NCBI RefSeq assembly: GCF_018599185.1
Contig: NZ_JAHFVL010000002.1
Span: 1 to 64,000 of the forward strand
Source of the DNA: Rhodanobacter sp. LX-99
Lineage (GTDB): Bacteria; Pseudomonadota; Gammaproteobacteria; Xanthomonadales; Rhodanobacteraceae
DNA: 64,000 nt
Direction of reading: 5' to 3'
This document shows, one piece after another, positions 34,777-44,174 of this stretch. The number at the start of each line of letters is the position of its first letter. Position 1 is the first letter of the stretch. The notes below the pieces were generated by a model. The model had not been told where the DNA came from. It did no database searches and worked only from the letters and a program-made list of their open reading frames with translations. A program made the position numbers and the translations under genes.

Positions 34777-36057
34777 TCAGGCCCTGGCGCGCAGCACGGC
34801 CAGCACGTCGTGGCAGGCGCCCATGGTGTGGTAGTCGGTCTTGCCGGCGGGACTCTTCTCGTCGTCGTACTTGCGGTTCTCCCGATCGAGGATGCGGTAC
34901 CAGGCGCCATGCTCGTGGTCGATCATGTGCTGCCAGGCGTAATCCCACAGTCTGTCGTACCAGCGCCAATAGGCCTCGCTGTCGTCGGCGACGGCGAGGC
35001 GCGCGGCAGTGGCGATCGATTCGGCCTGCACCCAGAAATACTTGTCCTCGTCGCAAACGAAGTTCCCGCCGTCGGGCAGCGCGCGGCCGGGGATGCCCTT
35101 GCGCAACGCCTCCGGGGCGAAGCCGTAGACGAGGCCGCCGAAGTCGGCATCCCATGCCGCGGCGACCGCGCGGTCGAACAGTTCGCGCGCCTTCGGCAGC
35201 AGCCATCCGACCGCTTCGCCCGATGCGCGCAGGTGGCCATCGAGGGTCAGCAGCAGCTTGGCCCATTCGGTCTGGTGGCCGGGCTGGAAACCCCACGGCC
35301 GGAACAGGTGGCGCGGATCGTCGCGGTGGTAATCGGTGTCGATGTTCCAGTCGCGATCGTAGTGCTCCCATACCAGTCCGCCGGCCTGCGCGGCCTGGCG
35401 ACGGGTCATGTGGTCGGCCAGCAGCAATGCGCGGTCGAGGTAGCGGCGTTCGCCGCTGGCGCCATACGCGGCCAGCATCGCCTCGCACATGTGCATGTTG
35501 GCGTTCTGGCCGCGGTAGCCGCTGAAGTTCCATTCGCGGTCGGCTTCGTCACGGTACAGGCCAGCGGATGCTTCCCAGTAGCGCTGTTGCAGCAGTTCCC
35601 AGGTTTCGTCCATCCACGGTTTCGCTTCGTCGATGCCGGCCCTGACCGCGGTCGCATAGGCCAGCAGCACGAAGGCCGCGCCGTAGCAGTGCTGGGTGGT
35701 GTCTTCCGGCTTGCCGTCGCGCAGGGTCCAGAAATAGCCGCCGCTCTGCGGGTCGCGGTGCTTCTCGCGCAGGAAGGCCAGGCCATGGCGCGCGGCCCGC
35801 AGGTATTCGTCGCGCAAGGCGGGATCCTCGCCGCCGAACTCGTTCGCCGCGGTCGCGTAGTTGAAGACGAAGCGCGTGCTGCTGACCAGGTGCCGGTGCG
35901 TGGCATCGTAGACGCGGCCGTCGTCCTTGAAGTAGTGGAAGAAGCCGCCGGTCGGGTCGATGCAATGCGGATGGTAGAAGGCCATGGTGCGGCGGATGTG
36001 GTCGCGCAGGAAAGCCTCGCTGCGGAAGTCGTCGTGGGCGGGGATGGTCTGGCTCAT
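34777..36057 (-). CDS. AGE-family sugar isomerase, probable D-mannose isomerase
   Basis: Protein of 426 residues of the N-acylglucosamine 2-epimerase fold (alpha/alpha barrel). Features: TMAFYHPHCIDPTGGFFHYFKDDG near the start, WGFQPGHQTEWAKLLL with one catalytic His, and YDDEKSPAGKTDYHTMGACHDVL with the other. Proteins of this type with RPWGFQPGHQTEW convert mannose to fructose. The neighbours (beta-mannosidase, GH92 alpha-mannosidase, fructokinase) support this. Six bases separate it from the beta-mannosidase stop, so it is the last intact gene of that operon. Confidence 0.85.
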   Translation of the reverse strand: MSQTIPAHDDFRSEAFLRDHIRRTMAFYHPHCIDPTGGFFHYFKDDGRVYDATHRHLVSSTRFVFNYATAANEFGGEDPALRDEYLRAARHGLAFLREKHRDPQSGGYFWTLRDGKPEDTTQHCYGAAFVLLAYATAVRAGIDEAKPWMDETWELLQQRYWEASAGLYRDEADREWNFSGYRGQNANMHMCEAMLAAYGASGERRYLDRALLLADHMTRRQAAQAGGLVWEHYDRDWNIDTDYHRDDPRHLFRPWGFQPGHQTEWAKLLLTLDGHLRASGEAVGWLLPKARELFDRAVAAAWDADFGGLVYGFAPEALRKGIPGRALPDGGNFVCDEDKYFWVQAESIATAARLAVADDSEAYWRWYDRLWDYAWQHMIDHEHGAWYRILDRENRKYDDEKSPAGKTDYHTMGACHDVLAVLRARA

Positions 36058-36062
36058 CGCGT

Positions 36063-38750
36063 TCACCTGGTCCGGGTATGGGTAGGGGATGGCTGCACGG
36101 CATCGGCCAGCGTGTGCAGGCGCAGCGACTTGCGCAAAGCGTCGAGGCCGGCGCCGGACGTCACGCGCAGGGAGATGCTTTCGCCCGGCAGCAGGGTTAG
36201 CGCGTTGTCGGACGGCTCGGCGTCGAGATTGCCGAAGTCGATCCACAACGCACGCGCCAGCTTCCGCGCGTGCAGGTCGAGCGCGTATCCATCGCCGTCG
36301 CGGCGCAGTTCGGCCCGTACGCCCGGATCGGGCCACGCGATGTCTTTCGCCGGCTTGAACCAGACCACGCTGCGCGATGGCGGCTCGCCTTCGGCCTGCA
36401 GGTCGAACACCGCGACGGTCGATGCCGGATCGGCGTTGCCGAGCAGGTCGGTGTCGCTGTAGGTCGCGAACTTCGCGGCCGCCAGCGGCGCGATGTCGAC
36501 CGGCTTGCGCTCGTCACGCAGCACCTTGCCATCCAGTGTCAGCACCCGCAAGCGCAGTTCGCCTCGCCGCGGCTTCGTGCGATCCGAGATCAGGCTCGTG
36601 GTGGTTTCGCCATCCTTGCGCAGCGCGGCGACCGCAACCGGGGCGTAGAAACGGCGCGCATGGAACTGCAGCGCCTTCCAGCGCCCGAACCAGTCGATGC
36701 CCGACCACGACGCGCCTGGCCACACGTCGTTGAGCTGCCAGTACAGCGAACCCATCGTGTACGGGCGGCTGGCGCGGTGGTGGAGCGCGGCCAGTTCGAT
36801 GCCTTCGGCCTGCATCGCCTGGCTCAGGTAGACGAAGTCGTCGAAGTTTCTCGGTTCGCCGAATTCCATGCGCACGTAGTGCAGCAGGCGCTCGTTGCCC
36901 TTGCCGGCGAGGAACTTCTGGTGCGCCTCGATGACCGGGCTGGCGATGCCCTGCTCATCGCGCTTCGCGAATGCGTCGATGGTGCGCGGCGACGGCCATG
37001 CCTGCAGCCCGTACTCGGACATGAAGCGCGGGGTCACGTCGAGGTAGGCGACCGGCGGCCGTGCCGGGTTGCCCCAGACTTCCCAGTAGTGCATGTCGCC
37101 GCTGGCGGGCGTGTTGGCGACTTCGGCCAGGTCGTCGCTGGGCGAACTGGCCCAGTAGGCGATGCCGTTGCCGTCCTCTTCGACCACCTTGCGCAGGTCG
37201 TGGCCGAACAGTTGCACGTAGCCGTTCCACACCTTTTCCGCGAACGCGGGATCGGCGGCCTTCAGGTCGCGGCCTTGACCCCAGTACTTCCATGCAACCT
37301 CTTCCTCGTTGTTGCCGCACCACAGGGCCAGGCTGGGGTGATTGCGCAGGCGGCGCACCTGTTCGCGCGCCTCGGCCACCACATTGGCACGGAAGGCGTC
37401 GTCGTAGGCGGGCTGCATCCCGCCGCCGAACATGAAGTCCTGCCAGACCAGCAGGCCTAGCTCGTCGGCCAGGTCGAAGAAATCGTCGCTTTCGTAATAA
37501 CCGCCGCCCCAGCTGCGGATCATGTTCATGTGCGCGTCGTGCGCCGACTGCAGGACGCGGCGCAGCTGTGCCTTCGTCACCCGCGGCTGGAACATGTCGA
37601 ACGGAATCGCGTTGGCGCCCTTGGCGAACACCGGGATGCCGTTGACGGCGAAGTAGAAGCTCTTGCCTCTGGCGTCCGGTTCGCGGCGCAATTCGATGCG
37701 GCGCAGGCCGGTGCGTTGGCTGGCGTGGGCGACGACCTGCTTGCCGTCGTCGACCTCGAGGTCGTAGCGGTACAACGGCTGGGCGCCGTATCCGTTCGGG
37801 TACCAGCGCTGCGGCCGGTCGATCCGCAGCCGCAGGGAGACGGTGGCCGTGCCGGCCTTCAGCGCGGCGTGCCGCTGCGCCGCCAGCGTGCGCTTGCCGT
37901 CGGGCGCGGTCTGCCACAGGCGCAGGTCGAAGGCGCCGTCGCGCACGGCATCCATCGTCGCGATCACGGTCAGCTCGGCGCGCGCTTCGTCCACGCGGTC
38001 CTGGCGCAGTTGCAGGTCGTCGATGCGCAGCTTGTCCCAGCTTTCCAGCCGCACCGGCTTCCACACGCCGGCGGTGACGTAGCGCGGGCCCCAGTCCCAG
38101 CCGTAGTGGTAGCCCGGCTTGCGCGCGAAGTTGGCGGTCATCGCGTCTTTCGGCTCGTCGCCGTAGGGCGAAGGGTAGTTGCCGGCGAGTTTGTGCGGCA
38201 TCGCCCGCACCTGCGGCAGCAACTTCGTGATCGGCGAGTGGAACACGATGCGCAGTTCGTTGCCGGTCGCGCGCAGCTTGCCCTGCACCGGCACGCGCCA
38301 TGTGCGGAAGAAGTTGTCGGCGTCGAGCAGTTTCTCGCCGTTGAGCCAGACCTCGGCGAAGGTATCGAGCCCCTCGAAGACCAGGTCGCTGCGCGCATGG
38401 TCCAGCGTGCCGTCCGGCACGTCGAAGGTGGTGCGGTATTCCCAGTCGGCCAGGCCGATCCACTGCAGCCGGGCCTCGACCGCGCCGACGTAGGGATCGG
38501 GGATCAGCTTGTTGGCCAGCAGGTCGGTGTGGACCGTTCCCGGTACTTTCGCCGGGCGCCAGTCGGCCGCTTCGGGGTGCGCCTGGGCCGCGGCGTTGCC
38601 GGGCGCGAGCCGGAATTGCCAACCGCTGTCCAGGGTGAGTCCGCTGGACGGGCCGGCAACCGCAGTCGCGGCGACCAGGGCAAGGAGCAGGCCGGCGAGC
38701 AGCCGGTGCAGCGGCTGCAGGCGGCGGGAAGAAGGGAGCGTGCCGGTCAT
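36063..38750 (-). CDS. Secreted GH2 beta-mannosidase
   Basis: Protein of 895 residues with an N-terminal signal (LHRLLAGLLLALVAATAVAGP). It has the GH2 sandwich domain (DLVFEGLDTFAEVWLNGEKL) and the TIM barrel with acid/base Glu in LWCGNNEEEVAWKYWG and nucleophile Glu in FMSEYGLQAWPS. The WxxGNNE layout is that of beta-mannosidases rather than beta-galactosidases. It should release mannose from beta-mannosides such as N-glycan core or mannan ends, in the periplasm. It lies between the halogenase and mannose isomerase genes, all downstream of the TonB receptor. Confidence 0.9.
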   Translation of the reverse strand: MTGTLPSSRRLQPLHRLLAGLLLALVAATAVAGPSSGLTLDSGWQFRLAPGNAAAQAHPEAADWRPAKVPGTVHTDLLANKLIPDPYVGAVEARLQWIGLADWEYRTTFDVPDGTLDHARSDLVFEGLDTFAEVWLNGEKLLDADNFFRTWRVPVQGKLRATGNELRIVFHSPITKLLPQVRAMPHKLAGNYPSPYGDEPKDAMTANFARKPGYHYGWDWGPRYVTAGVWKPVRLESWDKLRIDDLQLRQDRVDEARAELTVIATMDAVRDGAFDLRLWQTAPDGKRTLAAQRHAALKAGTATVSLRLRIDRPQRWYPNGYGAQPLYRYDLEVDDGKQVVAHASQRTGLRRIELRREPDARGKSFYFAVNGIPVFAKGANAIPFDMFQPRVTKAQLRRVLQSAHDAHMNMIRSWGGGYYESDDFFDLADELGLLVWQDFMFGGGMQPAYDDAFRANVVAEAREQVRRLRNHPSLALWCGNNEEEVAWKYWGQGRDLKAADPAFAEKVWNGYVQLFGHDLRKVVEEDGNGIAYWASSPSDDLAEVANTPASGDMHYWEVWGNPARPPVAYLDVTPRFMSEYGLQAWPSPRTIDAFAKRDEQGIASPVIEAHQKFLAGKGNERLLHYVRMEFGEPRNFDDFVYLSQAMQAEGIELAALHHRASRPYTMGSLYWQLNDVWPGASWSGIDWFGRWKALQFHARRFYAPVAVAALRKDGETTTSLISDRTKPRRGELRLRVLTLDGKVLRDERKPVDIAPLAAAKFATYSDTDLLGNADPASTVAVFDLQAEGEPPSRSVVWFKPAKDIAWPDPGVRAELRRDGDGYALDLHARKLARALWIDFGNLDAEPSDNALTLLPGESISLRVTSGAGLDALRKSLRLHTLADAVQPSPTHTRTR

Positions 38751-38841
38751 GGTGGAGTGTCGAGTCCTCGCGCCGTTCCAACGGGAAGGCCGATCCGCGC
38801 GCTGCGCATGGGCGCCGTCCGGAACAGCCCGCTTTCGGGGT

Positions 38842-40371
38842 TCATGGCCTTGGGTCGCATGTCGGCGCTTTGCAGTAGTTGTCGATGAAGGCCTGGTGCG
38901 GCGGCATGGCCTCGACGCATGAGGCGAGCGTCCGGCGCACGCGGTCGACGAAGGCGACCAGGTCCGCCTCGGGCACTTCGTCGACGATGGGATGGTAGCC
39001 GCGCGGCACGATGCGCTGGCCGAGCATCACCTGGATCCAGCTCGGCAATGCGAAGAAATCCTCGCCGTTGCGGAAATAGCGGCCGTCCATGCGGAACAGC
39101 TCGATCGCCTCGCGCAAGGAGTCCGGGATGGCCATCGTCCGGCAATGGTCCCAGAACGGCGTGTCGTCGCGCTCGGTCGCGTGGTAGTGCAGGACCAGGA
39201 AATCGCGCACCCGTTCGTGTTCGAAGGCCGACTCCCGGTTGAAGCGATCGGCCAGCATCGGGTCGAAATCGCGCGTCGGGAACAGGCCAAGCAGGCGCTG
39301 GATGCCCGACTGGGCCAGGTAGATGGCGGTCGATTCGAGCGGCTCCATGAAGCCGCCGGCCAGGCCGACCGCCACGACATTCTTGTCCCAGAACTTCCTG
39401 CGCCTGCCGGGGGTGAAACGCAGCGGACGCGGTTCGGCCAGTGCCTTGCCGTCCAGGGTCTCGAGCAAGCTCGCGGCGGCTTCGTCGTCGCCGAGGTGGC
39501 GGCTGGAATACACGTAGCCGTTGCCGGTGCGGTGCTGCAGCGGGATGCGCCATTGCCAGCCCGCCGCGCGCGCGCTCACGCGCGTGTACGGCGTCAGCGG
39601 TCCGGCGCTCTCGCAGGCCACGACCATCGCGCGGTCGCAGGGCAGCCATCGGCTCCAGTCTTCATAACCGGCCTTCAGGGTCTTTTCGATCAGCAGGCCG
39701 CGGAAGCCCGAGCAGTCGATGAACAGCTCGCCCTCGATGCGCTCGCCGCTTTCCAGCACCACCGCTTCGATGAAGCCGTCTTCCCCGCGCTGGGCGACAT
39801 CGACGATCCGGCCTTCGATGCGTTGCGCGCCCCTGCGCTCGGCCAGGTCGCGCAGGTAGCGCGCGTACAGCCCCGCATCGAACTGGTAGCCGTAGGCGAT
39901 GTCCGCCAGCGGCGAACCCGGCGGCGCATCGGCGGCGCCGGCCATGAACCGGTTCAGCGGTGCGGCGGCAGTCGGCAGCGAAAAGGCGCCGATCTCCGGC
40001 GCCCGTCCGGCGAGGAACAGCTTCAGCCAGTACTGGTGGAACGGCAGCGGCCCCAGCGAACGGCCGATCGTGCCGAAACCGTGGACGTAGCTGTCGCCGA
40101 TACGGCCCCAGTCGTTGAACTGGATGCCGAGCTTGAAGGTGCCTTGCGTCTGCGCGACGAAGTCGGCTTCCTGGATGCCCAGCACCTGGGCATTGAAGGT
40201 CTTCATGTACGGAACGGTGGACTCGCCCACGCCGACGATGCCGATCTCCTCGGACTCGACCAGGCGGATGCTGGCGCCCTTGCCCACGTAGGTGGCCAGT
40301 GCCGCCGCCGCCATCCAGCCGGCGCTGCCGCCGCCCACGACGACGATGTTCCTGATCCGGTTGTCGTTCAT
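38842..40371 (-). CDS. Flavin-dependent tryptophan-halogenase-like protein
   Basis: Protein of 509 residues. It has the FAD motif VVVGGGSAGWMAAAAL, GVGESTVP, the catalytic Lys of halogenases (K80, in GTFKLGIQF), the signature W-x-W-x-I-P (W272, W274, I276, P277) and the PLESTAIY segment with the conserved Glu. All marks of an active flavin halogenase are therefore present. It would need a flavin reductase from elsewhere. Genes like this are common beside TonB receptors and glycosidases in Xanthomonadales and Caulobacterales; their natural substrate is unknown. The start at 40371 lies 117 bases after the receptor stop. Confidence 0.87.
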   Translation of the reverse strand: MNDNRIRNIVVVGGGSAGWMAAAALATYVGKGASIRLVESEEIGIVGVGESTVPYMKTFNAQVLGIQEADFVAQTQGTFKLGIQFNDWGRIGDSYVHGFGTIGRSLGPLPFHQYWLKLFLAGRAPEIGAFSLPTAAAPLNRFMAGAADAPPGSPLADIAYGYQFDAGLYARYLRDLAERRGAQRIEGRIVDVAQRGEDGFIEAVVLESGERIEGELFIDCSGFRGLLIEKTLKAGYEDWSRWLPCDRAMVVACESAGPLTPYTRVSARAAGWQWRIPLQHRTGNGYVYSSRHLGDDEAAASLLETLDGKALAEPRPLRFTPGRRRKFWDKNVVAVGLAGGFMEPLESTAIYLAQSGIQRLLGLFPTRDFDPMLADRFNRESAFEHERVRDFLVLHYHATERDDTPFWDHCRTMAIPDSLREAIELFRMDGRYFRNGEDFFALPSWIQVMLGQRIVPRGYHPIVDEVPEADLVAFVDRVRRTLASCVEAMPPHQAFIDNYCKAPTCDPRP

Positions 40372-40487
40372 TGCTGCTGCGCCCGGGGTGAGGGTCCACG
40401 CATGAAAACGGCAGTGCCCGGGAAAATACAGGCAACTGCCGTCGAAGGAGTCCCCGTGCCTTGCGGCACGGGGAGCCAAGTGCCGCC

Positions 40488-43400
40488 TTAGAACTTGTAC
40501 GTCAAGCCCATATACACGACGCGACCGGCGTAGTTGTTGGAGTAGAAGCGGGCCCTGGTGTCGTTGCCCAGGTGCGAGCGCGACTCTTCCTTGGTCAGGT
40601 TCAGCACCGAAGCGGTCACGCTGAACGCCTTGGTGAAGTTGTACGCCGCGTTCAGGTCGATCTGCTGGTACGGCTCTTCGTAGACGTTCAGGCCGTTGAC
40701 CAGGCCGTCCACCACCTCGCCGCGCCGGTTGTACGAAGCCCGCGCCAGGAACCGCCCGGTTTCATAGAACACGGTGAAGTTGGCCTGGTTCTTCGCGCTG
40801 CCGACCAGCGGCGACTTGCCGATCTCGGTGCCGTCCTCGAGGGTGATGGCCGCCTCGTTGGTCTTGTTGTAGGTGTAGTTGGCCTGGAAGCCGAGGCCGA
40901 AGTCCAGCGTGTGCTGCGCGTACAGCTCGACGCCCTCCGAAACCCCGTTGCGGCCGCCGGCGGTGGTCGAGTAGTTCTGCACGGTCACGGTTTGGCCGCC
41001 GACGTCCATGGACACGTCCTGCACCACCGGCACCGAGAAGTTGCTGACGTTCTTGCGGAACACGTCGACGCCGAGCACCGAGCCGGGATGGAAATACCAC
41101 TCCAGGCCGAGGTCGTACTGGGTGGCCTTGTACGGCTCCAGCTTCTTGTTGCTGCCGGCGCCGTACCAGCCCACCTCGTCGCCGCCACCGATCAGGCGGC
41201 GGTCGTTGACGTATTCCTGGCTGTAGTACTGCAGGCCGCCGGGAAAGGCGATGTCGCCGTAGCTCGGGCGCGAAATCACCTTGGAGGCGGCGCCGCGCAG
41301 CACCAGCTCGTCGGTGAGGTCGTAGGCGATGTTGAAGCTCGGCAGGACGTCGGTGTAGGTGCGGTCGAGCGAGCTGAGCACGAACGAGGAGACATGCCCG
41401 GTGGCCGGGTTGGTCTGGCTGTCCGGCAGCGTGGTGAAGCCGCTGACGCAACCGGAGCCGGCGGGCGCGCCGACGGCCGGCAGGCCGCCCGTCTGGCAGG
41501 GCGCCGGGTTGCCGTCGGGGCCGTCGAAGAAATAGTCGTTGTAGTAATCGACCTGGTCCGTCGAGTCGGCATGCTGCCGGGTGCGCGCCAGGCGCACGCC
41601 GACATTGCCGCGCAGGCGTTCGGTCTTGAAGTTGGCCTGCAGGTAGCCCGAATAGATCTTCTCGCCGACGTTGTAGACGAAGTTGTCCTCGTTGCGGGTC
41701 TGCATCTGCCCGTAGGTCTGGTTCAGATAGGCGACGTAGGCCGGATAGTTGATCGCCGGGTAGGCGCTGGCATGGATGCCGCCGGCGAGGTCGCCGAGCG
41801 ATTGCGGGTACAAGAGCTGCGGCTGGAACACCGAGGCGCTGGGATCGCACCCGTTCTGGAAGCGGTTGTCGTAGTCGGAGGGATCCGCGCCCTGGCAGAC
41901 CCAGTAGTTGTTGCCGGTGCTGCGGTGGGTGCCGCCGTTGCGGTATTTCAGCCCGAACTGCAGCGAGTCCAGCCAGTTGCCGTAGGCGTGCCAGGTGAAA
42001 TCGGCCTGGGCGTACTTCTGCCTGGTTTCGTTGCGGGTCCACGAGGAGCCGGTCGAGCCGAGATCGACTTCGCCGATGCCGTTCTGGAGGTTCGCCAGCA
42101 GTTCCGGCGAGAACATCATCGTCGGCGTGCCGGCCAGGCTCCAGGCGCTCATGGTGTTGCCCAGGTCGTAATCGCCGGTCGCGTTCTGGCGGCGCGGCTT
42201 GATCGGCACCGCGATCTGCAGTTGCGGTCCGCCCTGGGCCCAGGTGCGGCCGGCCTTGAAGCTGGCGTCGAACGATTCGCCCACCCATTCGGCGCCGAGG
42301 TCCACGGTCTGCGACAGCGCTTTTTCACGGTTGTAGCTGCCGGTGATCTGCGGCGTGGGAATGCTGCAGTCGTCCGGGCCGAAGCCGCCGGTATTGGTCA
42401 GTCCGCCCGCGGCGGCCTCGTCGCCGCTGCAGTAGTAGGCCTTGCCCGGATGCACCGAATAGTTGGCCCCGGTGACGATGGTGCCGCTGGGGTCGAAGGT
42501 CAGTCCGTCGAGCATGCGGCCGCCGGGCCAGTTGCCGTCGCCTGCATAGCGGGCCAGATTCCATTCCGGGATCTTCAGCGTGTTGGTCTGGGAGTTCTGC
42601 GACAGGTCGAAACGGAAGTAGTTGGCCGTCAGGGTCAGGTTGTCGACCGGCTTGAACTGCAAGGTCAACTGCCCGCCCTTGCGCTCGCGTTCTTCGTTCT
42701 TGACGTTGAGGTTGACTGAGGTCGGCATCATGAAGTTGCAGTAATAGCCGCACTCCGTGGGCCAGCCGTCCTGGAAGGTGCCCGTGTAAGGATGGTTCTG
42801 GTCGTTGAAGCCCGACTGGCCCCACCAATAGGAAGTCATGCCCGACGGCTTGCCGTTGACGTCGGTCGCCGGGTGCGCGTCGTAGTCGTCGCCGTACCAC
42901 TGCCAGTTCTCGGTGCTGGCGCCCATGGTGCGCGTGGTGCGCTTCTGCTGGGTGTAGCCGACGAAGACGCCGAAGCGATCGTCCTTGTCGTGCCAGGAAT
43001 ACGAGCCGGAGAACTGCCCGTCTGCCTTCTTTGTCGTGTCGGCCCAGGTGCCTTCGGCGGAAACGAAGCCGGTGTTCGCTTCCATGTCCAGCGGGCGGCG
43101 CGTATGCAGGATCACGGTGCCGCCGATGCCGCCCTCGTCGATGCGCGCTTCCGGCGTCTTGAACAGCTCGGCGCTGGACAGCATGTTCGCCGGCAACAGC
43201 GTGTAGTTGAACGAGCGCGTCGGATCGCCGTTGGATTCGGCTGTGGCGATGTAGTTGCCGTTCAATTCGGTCAGGGTCAGTTCCGAGGACAGGCCGCGGA
43301 CGCTGACGTTCTTGCCCTCGCCGCCGTCGCGGGAAATGATCACGCCGGGCACGCGCTGCAGCGCGTCGGCCACGTTCTTGTCGGGAAACTTGCCGACGTC

Positions 43401-43694
43401 TTCGGCCGTCACGACTTCAACGATCGCGTTCGCCTCGCGCTTCTGGTCCAGGCTCTTCTCGATCGAGTAGCGATAGCCGGTGACCGTGACCTTGTTGAGA
43501 TCGGTGACGTCGCTGGATGCATTGGACTTTGCCTGAGCCGCCTGCGTTTTCTTGGCCGGAGCCACTTGTGCGTCGGCAGAGGCAGCCGCCTGCTGCGCGT
43601 AGGCGCGAGTCGGCACTCCCGCGGCGACAGTCAGTGCAATCGCAATGGCGACGGACAACGAGTTCCGGATATTCGTGTGTGGCATCTGTTTCAT
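40488..43694 (-). CDS. TonB-dependent outer-membrane receptor
   Basis: Protein of 1068 residues with a signal peptide ending at RAYAQ. The plug domain begins with LNKVTVTGYRYSIEKSLDQKREANAIVEVV and includes ADALQRVPGVIISRDGGEGKNVSVRGLS. The barrel follows and ends in MGLTYKF with a terminal Phe. This is the large Caulobacter/Xanthomonas type often used for carbohydrate uptake. A good ribosome site (GGGAGG) precedes 43694. Two LacI-type operators lie upstream (43739 and 43837). It probably imports mannose-containing oligosaccharides, and heads the operon with halogenase, beta-mannosidase and mannose isomerase. Confidence 0.94.
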   Translation of the reverse strand: MKQMPHTNIRNSLSVAIAIALTVAAGVPTRAYAQQAAASADAQVAPAKKTQAAQAKSNASSDVTDLNKVTVTGYRYSIEKSLDQKREANAIVEVVTAEDVGKFPDKNVADALQRVPGVIISRDGGEGKNVSVRGLSSELTLTELNGNYIATAESNGDPTRSFNYTLLPANMLSSAELFKTPEARIDEGGIGGTVILHTRRPLDMEANTGFVSAEGTWADTTKKADGQFSGSYSWHDKDDRFGVFVGYTQQKRTTRTMGASTENWQWYGDDYDAHPATDVNGKPSGMTSYWWGQSGFNDQNHPYTGTFQDGWPTECGYYCNFMMPTSVNLNVKNEERERKGGQLTLQFKPVDNLTLTANYFRFDLSQNSQTNTLKIPEWNLARYAGDGNWPGGRMLDGLTFDPSGTIVTGANYSVHPGKAYYCSGDEAAAGGLTNTGGFGPDDCSIPTPQITGSYNREKALSQTVDLGAEWVGESFDASFKAGRTWAQGGPQLQIAVPIKPRRQNATGDYDLGNTMSAWSLAGTPTMMFSPELLANLQNGIGEVDLGSTGSSWTRNETRQKYAQADFTWHAYGNWLDSLQFGLKYRNGGTHRSTGNNYWVCQGADPSDYDNRFQNGCDPSASVFQPQLLYPQSLGDLAGGIHASAYPAINYPAYVAYLNQTYGQMQTRNEDNFVYNVGEKIYSGYLQANFKTERLRGNVGVRLARTRQHADSTDQVDYYNDYFFDGPDGNPAPCQTGGLPAVGAPAGSGCVSGFTTLPDSQTNPATGHVSSFVLSSLDRTYTDVLPSFNIAYDLTDELVLRGAASKVISRPSYGDIAFPGGLQYYSQEYVNDRRLIGGGDEVGWYGAGSNKKLEPYKATQYDLGLEWYFHPGSVLGVDVFRKNVSNFSVPVVQDVSMDVGGQTVTVQNYSTTAGGRNGVSEGVELYAQHTLDFGLGFQANYTYNKTNEAAITLEDGTEIGKSPLVGSAKNQANFTVFYETGRFLARASYNRRGEVVDGLVNGLNVYEEPYQQIDLNAAYNFTKAFSVTASVLNLTKEESRSHLGNDTRARFYSNNYAGRVVYMGLTYKF

Positions 43695-43738
43695 TACAAC
43701 CTCCCTCCCACATAGATTGAATGACGGCGCAGCGATGG

Positions 43739-43756
43739 TTTTAGATCGATCTAAAA
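43739..43756 (-). promoter_or_regulatory. LacI-type operator, perfect palindrome, upstream of the TonB receptor
   Basis: TTTTAGATCGATCTAAAA, an 18-base perfect palindrome, 45 bases before the receptor ATG. Related copies occur at 43837, 46276 and 46498. The LacI protein encoded at 45.2-46.3 kb is the likely ligand. Confidence 0.8.
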
Positions 43757-43836
43757 TCTGTGTCTGAAATGCGTCTCATGGAACATGGCCCATTGCTGCA
43801 ATGACGCGGTGTTTCCCCCTGGACTGGCCGCATCAG

Positions 43837-43854
43837 ATTTGGATCGATCTAATT
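43837..43854 (-). promoter_or_regulatory. Second LacI-type operator upstream of the TonB receptor
   Basis: ATTTGGATCGATCTAATT, an imperfect copy of the same operator with the full GATCGATC core. Its centre is 98 bases from that of the first copy. Confidence 0.65.
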
Positions 43855-44090
43855 CGGCGAGCAAGATTTACCACGATGCATGCGCCGATGCATGTTGCTG
43901 CGCAGCAGGGCAGGGGGCGCACTTCACTTGGACTGTCACCAGAGCGCAGCGACGCGTACGAATTCCTTGCCTCGATCGGGCGTGTGCTGCCTTCGCGGAT
44001 GCGTTTTGTGCCGACGGGCGCGCTCGGCATGGGCGACGGCGAGGTCCGCAGCAGGACCGACCAGGTACGCAGCCTCGTTGCGGCGTTGCG

Positions 44091-44159
44091 GCGCTGGTCG
44101 ATGACCCCGACCTGGGCGTGATCGGCGCGGCCAGCTGGTTCCTCCAGTGCGAGCGCTAG
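44091..44159 (+). pseudogene. Possible 3' remnant of a glucokinase-type sugar kinase
   Basis: The frame reads ALVDDPDLGVIGAASWFLQ followed by CER and TAG. This looks like the end of glucokinases (pattern HP-x-LGLxGAA). Nothing upstream in the same frame makes a kinase, so only a scar would remain. It lies between the TonB receptor operators and the fructokinase gene. The rest of 43855-44174 holds no gene I can support. Confidence 0.3.
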
Positions 44160-44174
44160 CCGCCCTGCAGGCTC

